Source of the DNA: an uncultured Clostridia bacterium
Lineage (GTDB): Bacteria > Bacillota > Clostridia > Oscillospirales > Acutalibacteraceae
Length of the DNA: 64,000 bases
Reading direction: 5' to 3'
Assembly (NCBI GenBank): GCA_938034875.1
Contig: CALHND010000010.1
Span: forward strand, 102,755 to 166,754
The notes under the pieces were generated by a model. That model worked only from the letters and a program-made list of their open reading frames with translations, was not told the origin of the DNA and did no database searches. How positions within the stretch are numbered: position 1 is the stretch's first letter; the number at the start of each line of letters is the position of its first letter. The translations under genes and the position numbers were made by a program. This document shows positions 52,862-61,661 of the stretch, piece after piece.

Positions 52862-55800
52862 TTAGCCTATGCCTAAAATTAAAAACTGCATAATAGCCAA
52901 ATCGCTTGAGTTTACTACGCCGTCGCCGTTAAAGTCTGGACCCGATTCAAGGGAAGTCAGTCCAAACAAATGCTGCTGAAATAAAATAAGGTCGGCAGTA
53001 TCAAGTATGTTGTTTCCGTCAACGTCGCCGACAATTTGCTCAGGCGATATTTCGGTCCACAGCGCTAAAGCAGTGATGTTGCTCGAAACAACGGTTTCTG
53101 CGGTGATTTCATTTCCGTCAGCGGCAAACCAGCCGACAAACTCATATCCATCACGAGTAGGAGTGGGCAGATTTGAAATGGTGGCGCCCTCCATGACTGA
53201 AAGCGTCTCGGTGTCGCAAAGGCCGCCTGCCGGATTAAATGTTACGGTGAAAAATGTAGGTAACTTATCCACAACGGTGAATGCGTAATCTATTACATTA
53301 TAAGTACCGTATGCATTTGTAACAGTAACTCGGTAGTAATATTCGCCTTTGCCAAGGCTGCGGAACGCAATGTAATCGTCAATCGACTTTATGCTGAAAG
53401 ATGTTGCGTTGGGTGAAATGGTTTTACCGTATATACGGTTGCCATTCAAATCAAAAATTCCTCCGTTAACCGAAGTAATATTTGTGTCGATAGATCTTAT
53501 TGTACCAACAAGCTTGCACGCGGTGTACGAAAGATGTAATTTTTCAGGATAATTTACATCGTCGGACAGGGTGAAGGGGACAAGATCTTCGACCTTTTTG
53601 CATTCGCTTTCGCGAATCCAGTTTCCGTCTGTGGTTTTAAGCCACTTTTCGCCGTAGTAATTTGTGCAGGAAGCAACAACGGTAACTGTTTCATCTCCGC
53701 TTATTGTGCCAACCTCTGTGACAGTGTTAAAATATTCGGCATACGGTACATTGCGCACGGTAGCCGACTGTGCGGCGGCACTGTACTTTGCGTACACATA
53801 TCCGTCAACTGCCCAAGCGAGCTGTTCGGCGGTAACTCCGTTATTTTTTAGCTGCTCCCACTTCGCCGTCAGTTTAACGTCGGCTGTAAGGCGGTCAGCG
53901 GTGGTAATTTGTTTTCCGCTGGCATCAAACCAGCCAACAAAATCGTATCCAACGCGAGTAGCCACAGGCATTTCGGATATTGATTCGCACTGTGCTACAG
54001 AAAGTGTGGTAGTGCCACATTCGCCGCCCGCTGCGTCAAATGTTACGGTGACGGTGGCTGTTAAAGAGGTGACAACGGCATATTCGCGGTCAACCAGCGT
54101 TACCTCACCAAGCAGGTTTTTGGCGGTAATGCGATAGTTATATACGCCAACCGGCACAGAGCCGAATTTTATGTATGCATCTACATTTTTAATGTCGTAA
54201 GTTTCAGCATTCGGGGATACCGTTTTGCTTGTAACTGCGGTGCCATCAGCTTTATATACTCCGACAGTCAGCGAAGTAATGTCAGTAACGGCCGATGTGA
54301 CCGTACCGGAAATGCTGAAGCTTTTGCCTTTTACCAATTTTTCGGGGTAGTTTTCTCCCGAAACAGAAAGGCTGTCTAAATTTTTGTCAATGCGAACATC
54401 GTCGGCCAAAATCCATGTGTAATCATCCAGTAAGTACCAGTTTTCACCGTATGAATTTTCGCAAACGCCTGTTACTACTATTTCCTGTCCCGATTTAGCC
54501 AAGCGTACAGCCGTATCTTCGCCGTAATAAACGGGATAGGGCTGATATCTGATCATTGACTCATCGGCTGTAACAGTTGCCGATGAATACATATATTCAT
54601 CAATTGTAAGTTTAAGGTTTTCATCGGGGATTGCTGCGCCTTCAACCGTCCAGTAGGCTGTAACGGTGCAGTTTTGGTTAAAGCAGGTTGCAGCGGTTAC
54701 TTTTTCGCCGTCAGATGTGTACCATCCTTCAAAAACATATCCTTCGCGAGTAGCAGTCGGTATTTCGGCAAGCATTTCTCCCTGAACTGCAGTGGCGCTT
54801 GTCACATTGCTTACACCGCCCGCCGCATCAAAGCTGACGGTGACATATCCCGTGGGCAAAACTTTAAATTCTTGCTGAACGACTACTTTTTCGGCAATCG
54901 CATTTTTTGCTGTTACCTTATATATATAGCTACCCGTTAACAAACTGCCGAATTTTATATCTTTGTCTACTGATGTCAGGCTGTATGTTGGGGTGTCAGG
55001 TAAAACAGTTTTTTCGGTGGCTGCGGTGCCATCAGTAAAGTAAACACCGACAGTCAGCGATGTAATGGGTGATGATGCTGATTTTACAGTTCCCTTAATT
55101 GAAAAGGAGGAGCCTTTTTTCATGTCTGCGGGCTTCGTCTCACCCGAAATGGACAAACTGTCTAAATCATCGCTCTTTTCAACATCGGAAGCGAGCACCC
55201 AGTAATCCGATTCAGTTTTATAATATGTAACGCCGTTTTCGTTTACGTGCGATCCGACAATTATCATTTTTGTACCTTTTGCAGAGGTGATAACAGCGGT
55301 GTCCTTGCCTTCAATCTCAGCATATGGGGCGCTGCGAAGTGCTGTACCCTCTTCTGCAATGACGGTGTAGGTGGAGTAAATATAGCTGCTGAGAGGATAG
55401 TTACCGGCGCTGTTCATATGCAGCGAGTAAACGGTAAAGCTGTGTCCTCTGTGAGAAGATGATCCGAGATCAAAATACAATGTGTCGTTATTGTGTGCAT
55501 TGTTGTGTGAATAATAGGTAAGATAGCCGCTTTTATTATAACCGCCGCACAAAACGATGTGCGGATATATAGCGCAGGTGGAACAGTACCAAATAATTGG
55601 GTCGCCCGCTGCAATAACATCGCGGTTTACCGAATAAAGAAACTTTCCGTTGGTTGGGGTAAGCTTTTGCTGCGTACCGTAGTTGTTGTCTACAATTTGG
55701 TTGCGCAGACCACGGCAGTTAATACTGGTCAGTCCGGTAAGACCTCCTGCTAAAAGACAGTCGCGGACGAATTCGGCACATTCGCCCTTTCCGTCGTTCC

Positions 55801-55948
55801 AGTGTGCCTTTGCATATGCGAGCGATGCCGCCGGGTCATACGATGCCGCACTTACCGGTACCACCGCAACACTAATAATAGTTATTAAAACGATTACCGT
55901 CATTACAAAAGACAGCAGCCGTTTACATCCCTTTCCAAAAAAGTTCAA
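52862..55948 (-). CDS. Secreted amidase/CHAP-like protein with repeat domains and type I dockerin
   Basis: An extracellular protein of about 1028 aa. A signal peptide (to about residue 38, VSA-ASY) is followed by a domain with GECAEFVRDCL (Cys60), and PHIVLCGGYNKSG with a His, which matches amidase/CHAP (NlpC-like) cysteine hydrolases and suggests peptidoglycan cleavage. Three blocks follow, each with an SH3-like segment, a Ser/Thr-rich Ig-like domain and an InlB B-type repeat (FDAAGG...GYxFxGW). A type I dockerin closes the protein (about 970-1025: DVDGNNILDTADL, DFNGDGVVNSSDL). Start is probably TTG 55948 (AAGGATG seven nt before); GTG 55957 abuts that site. It pairs with the previous gene as a second dockerin protein, divergent-free on the same strand. 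Confidence 0.85.
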   Translation of the reverse strand: MNFFGKGCKRLLSFVMTVIVLITIISVAVVPVSAASYDPAASLAYAKAHWNDGKGECAEFVRDCLLAGGLTGLTSINCRGLRNQIVDNNYGTQQKLTPTNGKFLYSVNRDVIAAGDPIIWYCSTCAIYPHIVLCGGYNKSGYLTYYSHNNAHNNDTLYFDLGSSSHRGHSFTVYSLHMNSAGNYPLSSYIYSTYTVIAEEGTALRSAPYAEIEGKDTAVITSAKGTKMIIVGSHVNENGVTYYKTESDYWVLASDVEKSDDLDSLSISGETKPADMKKGSSFSIKGTVKSASSPITSLTVGVYFTDGTAATEKTVLPDTPTYSLTSVDKDIKFGSLLTGSYIYKVTAKNAIAEKVVVQQEFKVLPTGYVTVSFDAAGGVSNVTSATAVQGEMLAEIPTATREGYVFEGWYTSDGEKVTAATCFNQNCTVTAYWTVEGAAIPDENLKLTIDEYMYSSATVTADESMIRYQPYPVYYGEDTAVRLAKSGQEIVVTGVCENSYGENWYLLDDYTWILADDVRIDKNLDSLSVSGENYPEKLVKGKSFSISGTVTSAVTDITSLTVGVYKADGTAVTSKTVSPNAETYDIKNVDAYIKFGSVPVGVYNYRITAKNLLGEVTLVDREYAVVTSLTATVTVTFDAAGGECGTTTLSVAQCESISEMPVATRVGYDFVGWFDASGKQITTADRLTADVKLTAKWEQLKNNGVTAEQLAWAVDGYVYAKYSAAAQSATVRNVPYAEYFNTVTEVGTISGDETVTVVASCTNYYGEKWLKTTDGNWIRESECKKVEDLVPFTLSDDVNYPEKLHLSYTACKLVGTIRSIDTNITSVNGGIFDLNGNRIYGKTISPNATSFSIKSIDDYIAFRSLGKGEYYYRVTVTNAYGTYNVIDYAFTVVDKLPTFFTVTFNPAGGLCDTETLSVMEGATISNLPTPTRDGYEFVGWFAADGNEITAETVVSSNITALALWTEISPEQIVGDVDGNNILDTADLILFQQHLFGLTSLESGPDFNGDGVVNSSDLAIMQFLILGIG

Positions 55949-56152
55949 ATGAGTCACATCCTTATCGAAAAAATAGTTACATTTTGAATTTTAAATGTTA
56001 CATTTTGTAATTATACACTATTTTTTTCAAAAGGTCAATCATTTCTAAAAAATATCGAATAAAGTAGATATAACAAACTAATTGAAAATTGAATGCAGGT
56101 GTGTTATTATATAAGCACAGAAATATATTCAAGTGTATTGGAGGTATTTTCA

Positions 56153-57277
56153 GTGCGAAACCAAATCTTGAAACGTCGGCTGGAATACACAATGCTTTCA
56201 GGCATTATCATTAATGCGTTATCATTTTTCCTGCCGATAATCAGCGTCACACTTACATCAGAAACAAAACAGTATACCGAGAGTTACAGCGTTGGCTCAC
56301 TGATAAAACTGCTTGTCCCATCCGTGTTAAACGGTGGAAAGGGCGCGCTAAGTAACCCTCCCCTTGCCCTTATGGCAGTCATGCTGCTTGGTATGATATG
56401 CTGGATCGCCAGCATATTTACCATAATTTTGGTTATGCAGAGCAGAAAAGAAAGAAAAGTTGACCTTTTTCGCACCATTGCGGTATCGGTTTTCGAACTG
56501 CTCAGTGGTATATTCTTCCTGGTTTTAGCTTCTCAGGCAAAAACATTTGCAATCAGAATTGCAGTTGAACCGTTTATAGGCAATCTGCGCAGCGGATTCT
56601 CATTTATGGGACTGCTTCCTGCTCTTGCCACGGTTGTTTTTGCGTTTATCAATATTTTCCTGCTGCTTTCTATTTTACGCAGCGGTGAAGATTACGGCGA
56701 AGCACCGGAAGAGGACGACACAAAGCAAAGCCGTCCTATGCCTGCACGCGACAGAGCTGCTGCAAATGTATCGGGCGAATATGCTCGCAGACGCCAGCCG
56801 CAACGTGAAATGCCAACTGACGCATTTGCGCCGTCGCGCACACCAGTCAGAACAGATGTTTACTCGGGTGCCGCTGAACCCCGTCAAACCGCAGGTGCTT
56901 ACCGCGCACCAACCGACGCACAACGTGCTGCCCGTCCAATGAGCTACACGGGAGCCATTGATAAAGACCATCTGCCCCGACAGAACGCATACGGTGCACC
57001 CGGCAGACCCAATCAGCCGAACGCATACGGTGCGCCCAGCAGACCTGCTCAGCCCAGTGCATACGGTGCGCCCGGCCGTACTCAGCAGCCATCTGCTTCG
57101 GCACCTCAGCCGACAGTTGCTTGCGTAAAGTGCGGTGCAATGTGCCGCCGCGGTTCACGTTTTTGCAGCATTTGCGGCGAAGTTTTACCACGCCCGTTAC
57201 CCCGTTGCCGTTCCTGCGGTGAAGTGATATCGGAAAAGGACGTATTTTGTCCCACCTGCGGGGCAAATATCAGATAA
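56153..57277 (+). CDS. Four-helix membrane protein with Pro-rich linker and C-terminal double zinc ribbon
   Basis: A 374-aa protein. Four hydrophobic helices (about 15-180) are followed by an acidic then Arg/Pro/Ala-rich disordered region with repeated YGAPxRPxQP units. Two zinc ribbons end the protein (CVKCGAMCRRGSRFCSICG and CRSCGEVISEKDVFCPTCG). Start is GTG at 56153, since TGGAGG lies seven nt upstream. First gene of a three-gene operon with a PP2C-like phosphatase. The cytosolic ribbons may receive or dock a partner; function unknown. Confidence 0.8.
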   Translation: MRNQILKRRLEYTMLSGIIINALSFFLPIISVTLTSETKQYTESYSVGSLIKLLVPSVLNGGKGALSNPPLALMAVMLLGMICWIASIFTIILVMQSRKERKVDLFRTIAVSVFELLSGIFFLVLASQAKTFAIRIAVEPFIGNLRSGFSFMGLLPALATVVFAFINIFLLLSILRSGEDYGEAPEEDDTKQSRPMPARDRAAANVSGEYARRRQPQREMPTDAFAPSRTPVRTDVYSGAAEPRQTAGAYRAPTDAQRAARPMSYTGAIDKDHLPRQNAYGAPGRPNQPNAYGAPSRPAQPSAYGAPGRTQQPSASAPQPTVACVKCGAMCRRGSRFCSICGEVLPRPLPRCRSCGEVISEKDVFCPTCGANIR

Positions 57278-57290
57278 GGTGATTTAAATT

Positions 57291-58250
57291 ATGAACAATT
57301 ATGTATTTAACGGTATTAACACTCTTTCGGTCATCAGCCATTCTGCCGACCCCGAGCAAAGCGCAACATGCGCCGTTTATCGCATCGACGAGTCGCAAGA
57401 TAAGGCTGTTGCCGGTGTTTTTGATGGCGGCAAGGGATATGGTGATGTAATTTATCCCGAATTTGATAACAACAGTGGTGCTCACATTGGCACTCGTATT
57501 GCCGCTGCTGCCGTTATAAATTGGTTTTCCACCGATCGCTGTCAATTTGACGACCACGATGCCGATCGCCTGCGCTCAAGCATTGATGTATTTATGCGCC
57601 GTGCAAAGCGTGAGCTTGATTTTGAGGGAAAGCCGTTATTTAAGAAAAAGACTCGTACATTTCCTGCATCAACTGCTGTTTGTGCATTAAATTGCGATTC
57701 GGACGACGGAGTTGACTGCGAATTTTTATGGGCAGGCAACTGCCGCGGATACGTACTTGACACCTGCGGTCTGTGCCAGCTTACAGATGATGACATTAAC
57801 GCACAGCAAGATGCATTCCGCTTACGTGCCCGTGACACCCGTGTTAACAACATTATAAACGCTGATGTCCCGTACACTCTTAATTTCCGCCGCATTCATA
57901 TTACCGAGCCCATGCTGATGATTTCATCCACCACCGCGGCTTTCGATGATTTTGGTAGCCCGATGGAATTTGAATATGCCATTCTTTACGCTTTGATTAA
58001 GTCAAAAAGCGTAGCCGAATGGGAAAAGCGCCTTCACTCAATTATTAGCGAGTACGCCGAAGACGATTTTGCCATGACCATTTTATCGGTCGGTTTTGCA
58101 GACTTTAATCAAATGAAAAAACACTATGAGCCACGCATTAAGCACCTCATAGAAAGCTATATCCGTCCTCTTAACGCAGCACGCAAGGGCGATTCAAATG
58201 TAAACGCCGGCGCTCTGTGGAGCCAGTACAAAAACGGATATTATCGTTAA
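57291..58250 (+). CDS. PP2C-like serine/threonine phosphatase
   Basis: A 319-aa cytosolic protein with a diverged PP2C core: metal-binding GVFDGGKGYG (Asp45, Gly46), AGNCRGYVLD...LTDDD, and the C-terminal Asp pair in EDDFAMTIL. The usual SDG before the last metal site is replaced by SSTTAAFDD, so activity is uncertain. Partner kinases are typical for such phosphatases, but none is encoded here. It sits between two zinc-ribbon membrane proteins (14 and 15 bp gaps), implying one signalling or quality-control unit. Confidence 0.75.
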   Translation: MNNYVFNGINTLSVISHSADPEQSATCAVYRIDESQDKAVAGVFDGGKGYGDVIYPEFDNNSGAHIGTRIAAAAVINWFSTDRCQFDDHDADRLRSSIDVFMRRAKRELDFEGKPLFKKKTRTFPASTAVCALNCDSDDGVDCEFLWAGNCRGYVLDTCGLCQLTDDDINAQQDAFRLRARDTRVNNIINADVPYTLNFRRIHITEPMLMISSTTAAFDDFGSPMEFEYAILYALIKSKSVAEWEKRLHSIISEYAEDDFAMTILSVGFADFNQMKKHYEPRIKHLIESYIRPLNAARKGDSNVNAGALWSQYKNGYYR

Positions 58251-58265
58251 AGGGAGGACACACAT

Positions 58266-59240
58266 ATGTTTTGTAAACGATGCGGTCATGACATCACCCC
58301 GTCAGAACACATTTGCCCATTTTGCGCAAACCCAAGCGGATTTCCTGAAGGAATGACCGGTGATGCGACCATTCCAGCCATTGCCGATGCACAGCGCATT
58401 GTCGGCGACATCATTGCTGAACCGATTTCTTCACCAAAATCAGGTCGCAAGTCAGCACCAAAGTCTGCTTCGCAAGAAATTTATAACGATCAACCGATTG
58501 ATGAAATAAACGAGCTGTCTGACGCCGATGACGCATATTTTGATGATGCTAATTATGATGACGATGCTCATTTTGACGATGATGGTTTCGACGACGATGC
58601 TCATTTCGATGATTCACAGAAATTCAGCGCTGACCAGCCGACCATGGTTTTTCCTGCGGCTAAGCCCCAGACCCCGTACAAATATGACCATGATTACATG
58701 ATACCGACGGCTAGCGACGACGATTATTACGACGATGGCCAATATGATGACCAGTATGACGACCAATATGACGACCGCCGCACACAAAGGGCGACTCTGC
58801 CACTTACCTCGCGCCAAATGTTAACCATTTCGGGTGCGGTAATTGGAGTACTTTTGATCATTATCATCTTGCTGTTGTTATCACGTTGTAACGGTGACAA
58901 AGCAGGAGCCGGCACAGTAAGTGACCCGTCAAGCGCTATAACCGATACAAGCAGTGAAACCAGCAGCTCGCCCAGCTCATTATTTGAAAACGCTGTTTCG
59001 TTTACCAGCTCTGCTCGTCCGCAATCAAGCACACCCGTCTCATCAACTCCTGTATCAAGCAGTCCTGAAGATGTGGGTGAGGACACCGGCAGCGAGCCTA
59101 GCAATGCTCCAAGCTCACAGCCGAGCAGTACTCCAAGCTCCCAGCCGAGCAGTACTCCGAGCAGTACTCCGAGCTCCGAACCGAGCAGTACTCCGAGCAC
59201 CCCGCCGTCTTCTGCCGCTCCCACTGCAAGCACTGACTAA
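58266..59240 (+). CDS. Zinc-ribbon membrane protein with Asp-rich region and Ser/Pro-rich outer stalk
   Basis: A 324-aa single-pass protein. N-terminal zinc ribbon (FCKRCGHDITPSEHICPFC), then a strongly acidic Asp/Tyr region (about 85-180: DDxxFDD repeats). One transmembrane helix (about 190-212) leads to an extracellular region rich in Ser, Pro and Thr with SSTPSSxPS repeats. Third gene of the operon. The layout (cytosolic zinc ribbon, acid linker, membrane, outer stalk) suggests a surface sensor or stalk regulated by the phosphatase. GGGAGG precedes the ATG. Function unknown. Confidence 0.78.
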   Translation: MFCKRCGHDITPSEHICPFCANPSGFPEGMTGDATIPAIADAQRIVGDIIAEPISSPKSGRKSAPKSASQEIYNDQPIDEINELSDADDAYFDDANYDDDAHFDDDGFDDDAHFDDSQKFSADQPTMVFPAAKPQTPYKYDHDYMIPTASDDDYYDDGQYDDQYDDQYDDRRTQRATLPLTSRQMLTISGAVIGVLLIIIILLLLSRCNGDKAGAGTVSDPSSAITDTSSETSSSPSSLFENAVSFTSSARPQSSTPVSSTPVSSSPEDVGEDTGSEPSNAPSSQPSSTPSSQPSSTPSSTPSSEPSSTPSTPPSSAAPTASTD

Positions 59241-59311
59241 GCAGTGGACAAATATGACAGTGTAAAGTCTGCACTGCCATATAAGGCCAAATAAAATTAC
59301 AAACTACGAAT

Positions 59312-59360
59312 AAAAAACCGCCCTTTTGTCAAGCCTAATTGACAGAAAGGCGGTTTTTTT
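59312..59360 (+). terminator. Terminator whose 3' arm carries the ribosome site of the next gene
   Basis: AAAAAACCGCC with CTTTTGTC and GACAGAAAGGCGGTTTTTT form a long stem (59312-59360). GAAAGGCGG in the 3' arm is spaced seven Ts from the ATG at 59361, so the next gene's ribosome site is inside the stem. Confidence 0.75.
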
Positions 59361-59630
59361 ATGCTTCGAGGTGTATCTAAACAAATTGTAGAAATTAATG
59401 ACACGGGTAACAAGTATTTTGACCGTGCCGTTCTGTACGTCAGCCATGAATTCATTGGTAGTCCCGACGAAAAGCTGCACGCTGAAGCACAGCGACTTGT
59501 TGCGGCAATGGAACGACCGCCCATGTCTGCCAGCCGTGAAAAGAAACGGCTGCTTTTAGGTCGCGCTCTGCTCATTTCGTCATATCCTGTGCTGGCGCTG
59601 ATCGTATTCCTGCTTTCGCGCGCTGCTTAG
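59361..59630 (+). CDS. Small C-tail membrane protein, conserved in Clostridia
   Basis: An 89-aa protein, MLRGVSKQIVEINDTGNKYF at the N-terminus and a hydrophobic C-terminal helix (about 66-86: LLLGRALLISSYPVLALIVF). The N-terminal MLRGV...VEI(N/H)DTGN pattern recurs in small proteins next to spore-related genes in clostridia, as I recall it; the function is not known. Starts at an ATG directly after the terminator T run, with the ribosome site inside the hairpin. Its 3' end overlaps the convergent flippase gene by 59 bp. Confidence 0.7.
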   Translation: MLRGVSKQIVEINDTGNKYFDRAVLYVSHEFIGSPDEKLHAEAQRLVAAMERPPMSASREKKRLLLGRALLISSYPVLALIVFLLSRAA

Positions 59631-61152
59631 CTCGTCGCTCAACTGCTGTAAATTCGGCAAATCCACCAAAGCTGTACATCAGTACCGCATAAGCGCCAAC
59701 AGAGGCTGCCGCACCCAGTATCAGCCGTACTACTGCGGATGCATTCGGTAAGCCACACAGTGCCACCCACGCAGCAAGCACAGCCACCGCGGTGCACAGT
59801 ATCGGTCGAGCTACCCATGCTTTAAAATCAAAGCCTATTTCTGCTGTGCGCAGCAGACGCCCGATACATAGCGTTGCGGTCAGTGCATTTGACACCACCA
59901 TGACTGTCAAAAAACCGGCCATACCGAAAAACGGAACAACAGTATAAATTAAGGCGATGCGCACGACCGAATCGACAACATTGTATTTTAAAAGAGAATT
60001 TTGCTGATTCAGTCCTTTTAAAATGCCATCGGTTACGCTTTCAAGATACATCAGCGGAACCAGCGGAGCCAGACAGCGAATTAACAGTCCCACTTCTGTC
60101 GAGCCGTATACTGCAACGCCGACCTCTCGTGAAAAAACAAGAAATATGCCTGCTATTATCATAGACAGCTCACTTGTGACACATATTGTTTTGCGCGATG
60201 CCGAGCGTATGCTTGCACGGTCACCCGTTGCTGCCGCACCCGACATTTCCGGCACAAGTAGGGTTGACAGCGCGCTAAGAAAAGAGCCGGGGAAGAACAG
60301 CACAGGCAGTGCCATTCCCTTTAACTGACCAAACTGAGAAAGTGAATGATTGTAAGAGCCGCTGTGTGCCGTCAATTTGGAAGGCACAAGCAGATTTTCG
60401 ATCGTTCTGAGCGCAGTTGTCAAATATCGTCCTGATGTAATGGGCAGAGAAATTGAAATCAGGCGCCCTGTAACTGAATAGGGAGGTGATTTTCTGCCGT
60501 TTTTTGCGGATGTAATTTGCCGCTTGCTAATCAAATAACCAATATACATATACAGACAAGAGCAAGCTTCTGCTACCGTGTCGCCGATGAGTACCGCCGC
60601 ACACGCGTAGCCTATTCCGTAGGGAGCAAACCGTCCAATAATCAGCATTGTCAACGCAATGCGTACAAGCTGCTCAAAAATTTGTGCCGACGAATGAACT
60701 GCCACCCGCCGACAAGCGACGAAATATCCGCGTATGCACGACGACACGCCCATAAAGGGCAGTGACAGGGACAAAATTCGCAGAGACAGAGCCGCTCGTT
60801 CATCTTTTATCCAACCCTCAGCAATGGTGTCAGACATTAGCCAAACTGCCGCTGTCGATATCAGTGCAATTATCAGCGTAAGGTAAATTGACCGTCTGAG
60901 AATACGGTTTACCGACCGCTTAGTACCGCATTCCAGCTCCTCGGCGATTAACCGAGTGACCGCAGTACAAATTCCGCTGGTAGCAAATGTTGCCGCAAGC
61001 ATATACACCGATAAAATGAGCGTATAAAGTCCCATTCCGTCTGCGCCGACCGCATTTGACAGCCATATTCGAAAAAACATGCCGATTGAGCGCAATATCA
61101 GCGCCGTCACGGTCAGCACAGCGGCATTTTTTAAAAATTTTCCTGTTTGCAC
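59572..61152 (-). CDS. SpoVB-like MATE/MOP flippase
   Basis: A 526-aa integral membrane protein with about 14 hydrophobic helices. The N-terminal LKNAAVLTVTALILRSIGMFFRIWLSNAVG and the later RYLTTALRTIENLLVPSKL segments match stage V sporulation protein B-type flippases, which move lipid-linked precursors across the membrane for spore cortex or polysaccharide synthesis. Start is GTG at 61152, two bases after the stop of the upstream peptidoglycan-binding gene, with GCAGGTG upstream; the longer ORF is an artefact. It ends a cluster with two peptidoglycan-binding proteins. Confidence 0.85.
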   Translation of the reverse strand: MQTGKFLKNAAVLTVTALILRSIGMFFRIWLSNAVGADGMGLYTLILSVYMLAATFATSGICTAVTRLIAEELECGTKRSVNRILRRSIYLTLIIALISTAAVWLMSDTIAEGWIKDERAALSLRILSLSLPFMGVSSCIRGYFVACRRVAVHSSAQIFEQLVRIALTMLIIGRFAPYGIGYACAAVLIGDTVAEACSCLYMYIGYLISKRQITSAKNGRKSPPYSVTGRLISISLPITSGRYLTTALRTIENLLVPSKLTAHSGSYNHSLSQFGQLKGMALPVLFFPGSFLSALSTLLVPEMSGAAATGDRASIRSASRKTICVTSELSMIIAGIFLVFSREVGVAVYGSTEVGLLIRCLAPLVPLMYLESVTDGILKGLNQQNSLLKYNVVDSVVRIALIYTVVPFFGMAGFLTVMVVSNALTATLCIGRLLRTAEIGFDFKAWVARPILCTAVAVLAAWVALCGLPNASAVVRLILGAAASVGAYAVLMYSFGGFAEFTAVERRAKQRAKAGIRSAPAQDMTK

Positions 61153-61153
61153 T

Positions 61154-61660
61154 TTAGCTACACACCTGCTCAAAAAATTTATTATACACAGCGGCCAAGG
61201 CATCCCATGTTGCCTTATCGGTTTCACCCGTCATCTTTAGTCCTGCCGCACGCTGATATTCGCGCACCGCTTCGGTGGTATCAGCGTCGTAAACGCCTGT
61301 TCTTTGCACACCGCCGATGTTGTAATGCTCCTCACCGATGTAATTTAACATGGTTTGCAGCAGAAAAACACTGTCACCCGTTGTACCTTCTTTTAGGCGA
61401 ACGTTGCAGGCGAGCGCAGCAATGCGTTCGGGCTGTTTTTTTGCAAAAGTTGCTCGTTCAAATTCATCATTAAGCGCATTCCATGTTTCAAAATCAACAT
61501 TGCCCGTAACAGGCAGACCAACTTGTTGCTGAAATGCAGACACTGCAAGGGATGTCAGCGGCCCGTAAATGCCGTCAACCGCAATTTCGGGCAGCGAACC
61601 GCCAGCTAATGAAATTGCGCGCAGTTTTTCCTGAATTTCTCTTGTTTCTTCACTTGCCAA
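61154..61660 (-). CDS. Peptidoglycan-binding protein (two PG-binding type 1 domains)
   Basis: A 168-aa protein with two PG_binding_1 helical triples. One spans about 15-75 (LAGGSLPEIAVDGIYGPLTSLAVSAFQQQ) and one about 95-160 (EGTTGDSVFLLQTMLNYIG...YDADTTEAVREYQRAAGLK). No signal peptide is apparent. The start TTG 61660 follows GGAGAG at the expected distance and lies one base past the previous gene's stop. A longer in-frame ORF overlaps the previous gene. With its neighbours it probably belongs to spore envelope biology. Confidence 0.78.
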   Translation of the reverse strand: MASEETREIQEKLRAISLAGGSLPEIAVDGIYGPLTSLAVSAFQQQVGLPVTGNVDFETWNALNDEFERATFAKKQPERIAALACNVRLKEGTTGDSVFLLQTMLNYIGEEHYNIGGVQRTGVYDADTTEAVREYQRAAGLKMTGETDKATWDALAAVYNKFFEQVCS

Positions 61661-61661
61661 C

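Noticed and set aside
58727..59233. 168-codon minus-strand frame opposite the Ser/Pro stalk
   Set aside because: Gly/Leu-rich repeats are the antisense of the Ser/Pro codons.
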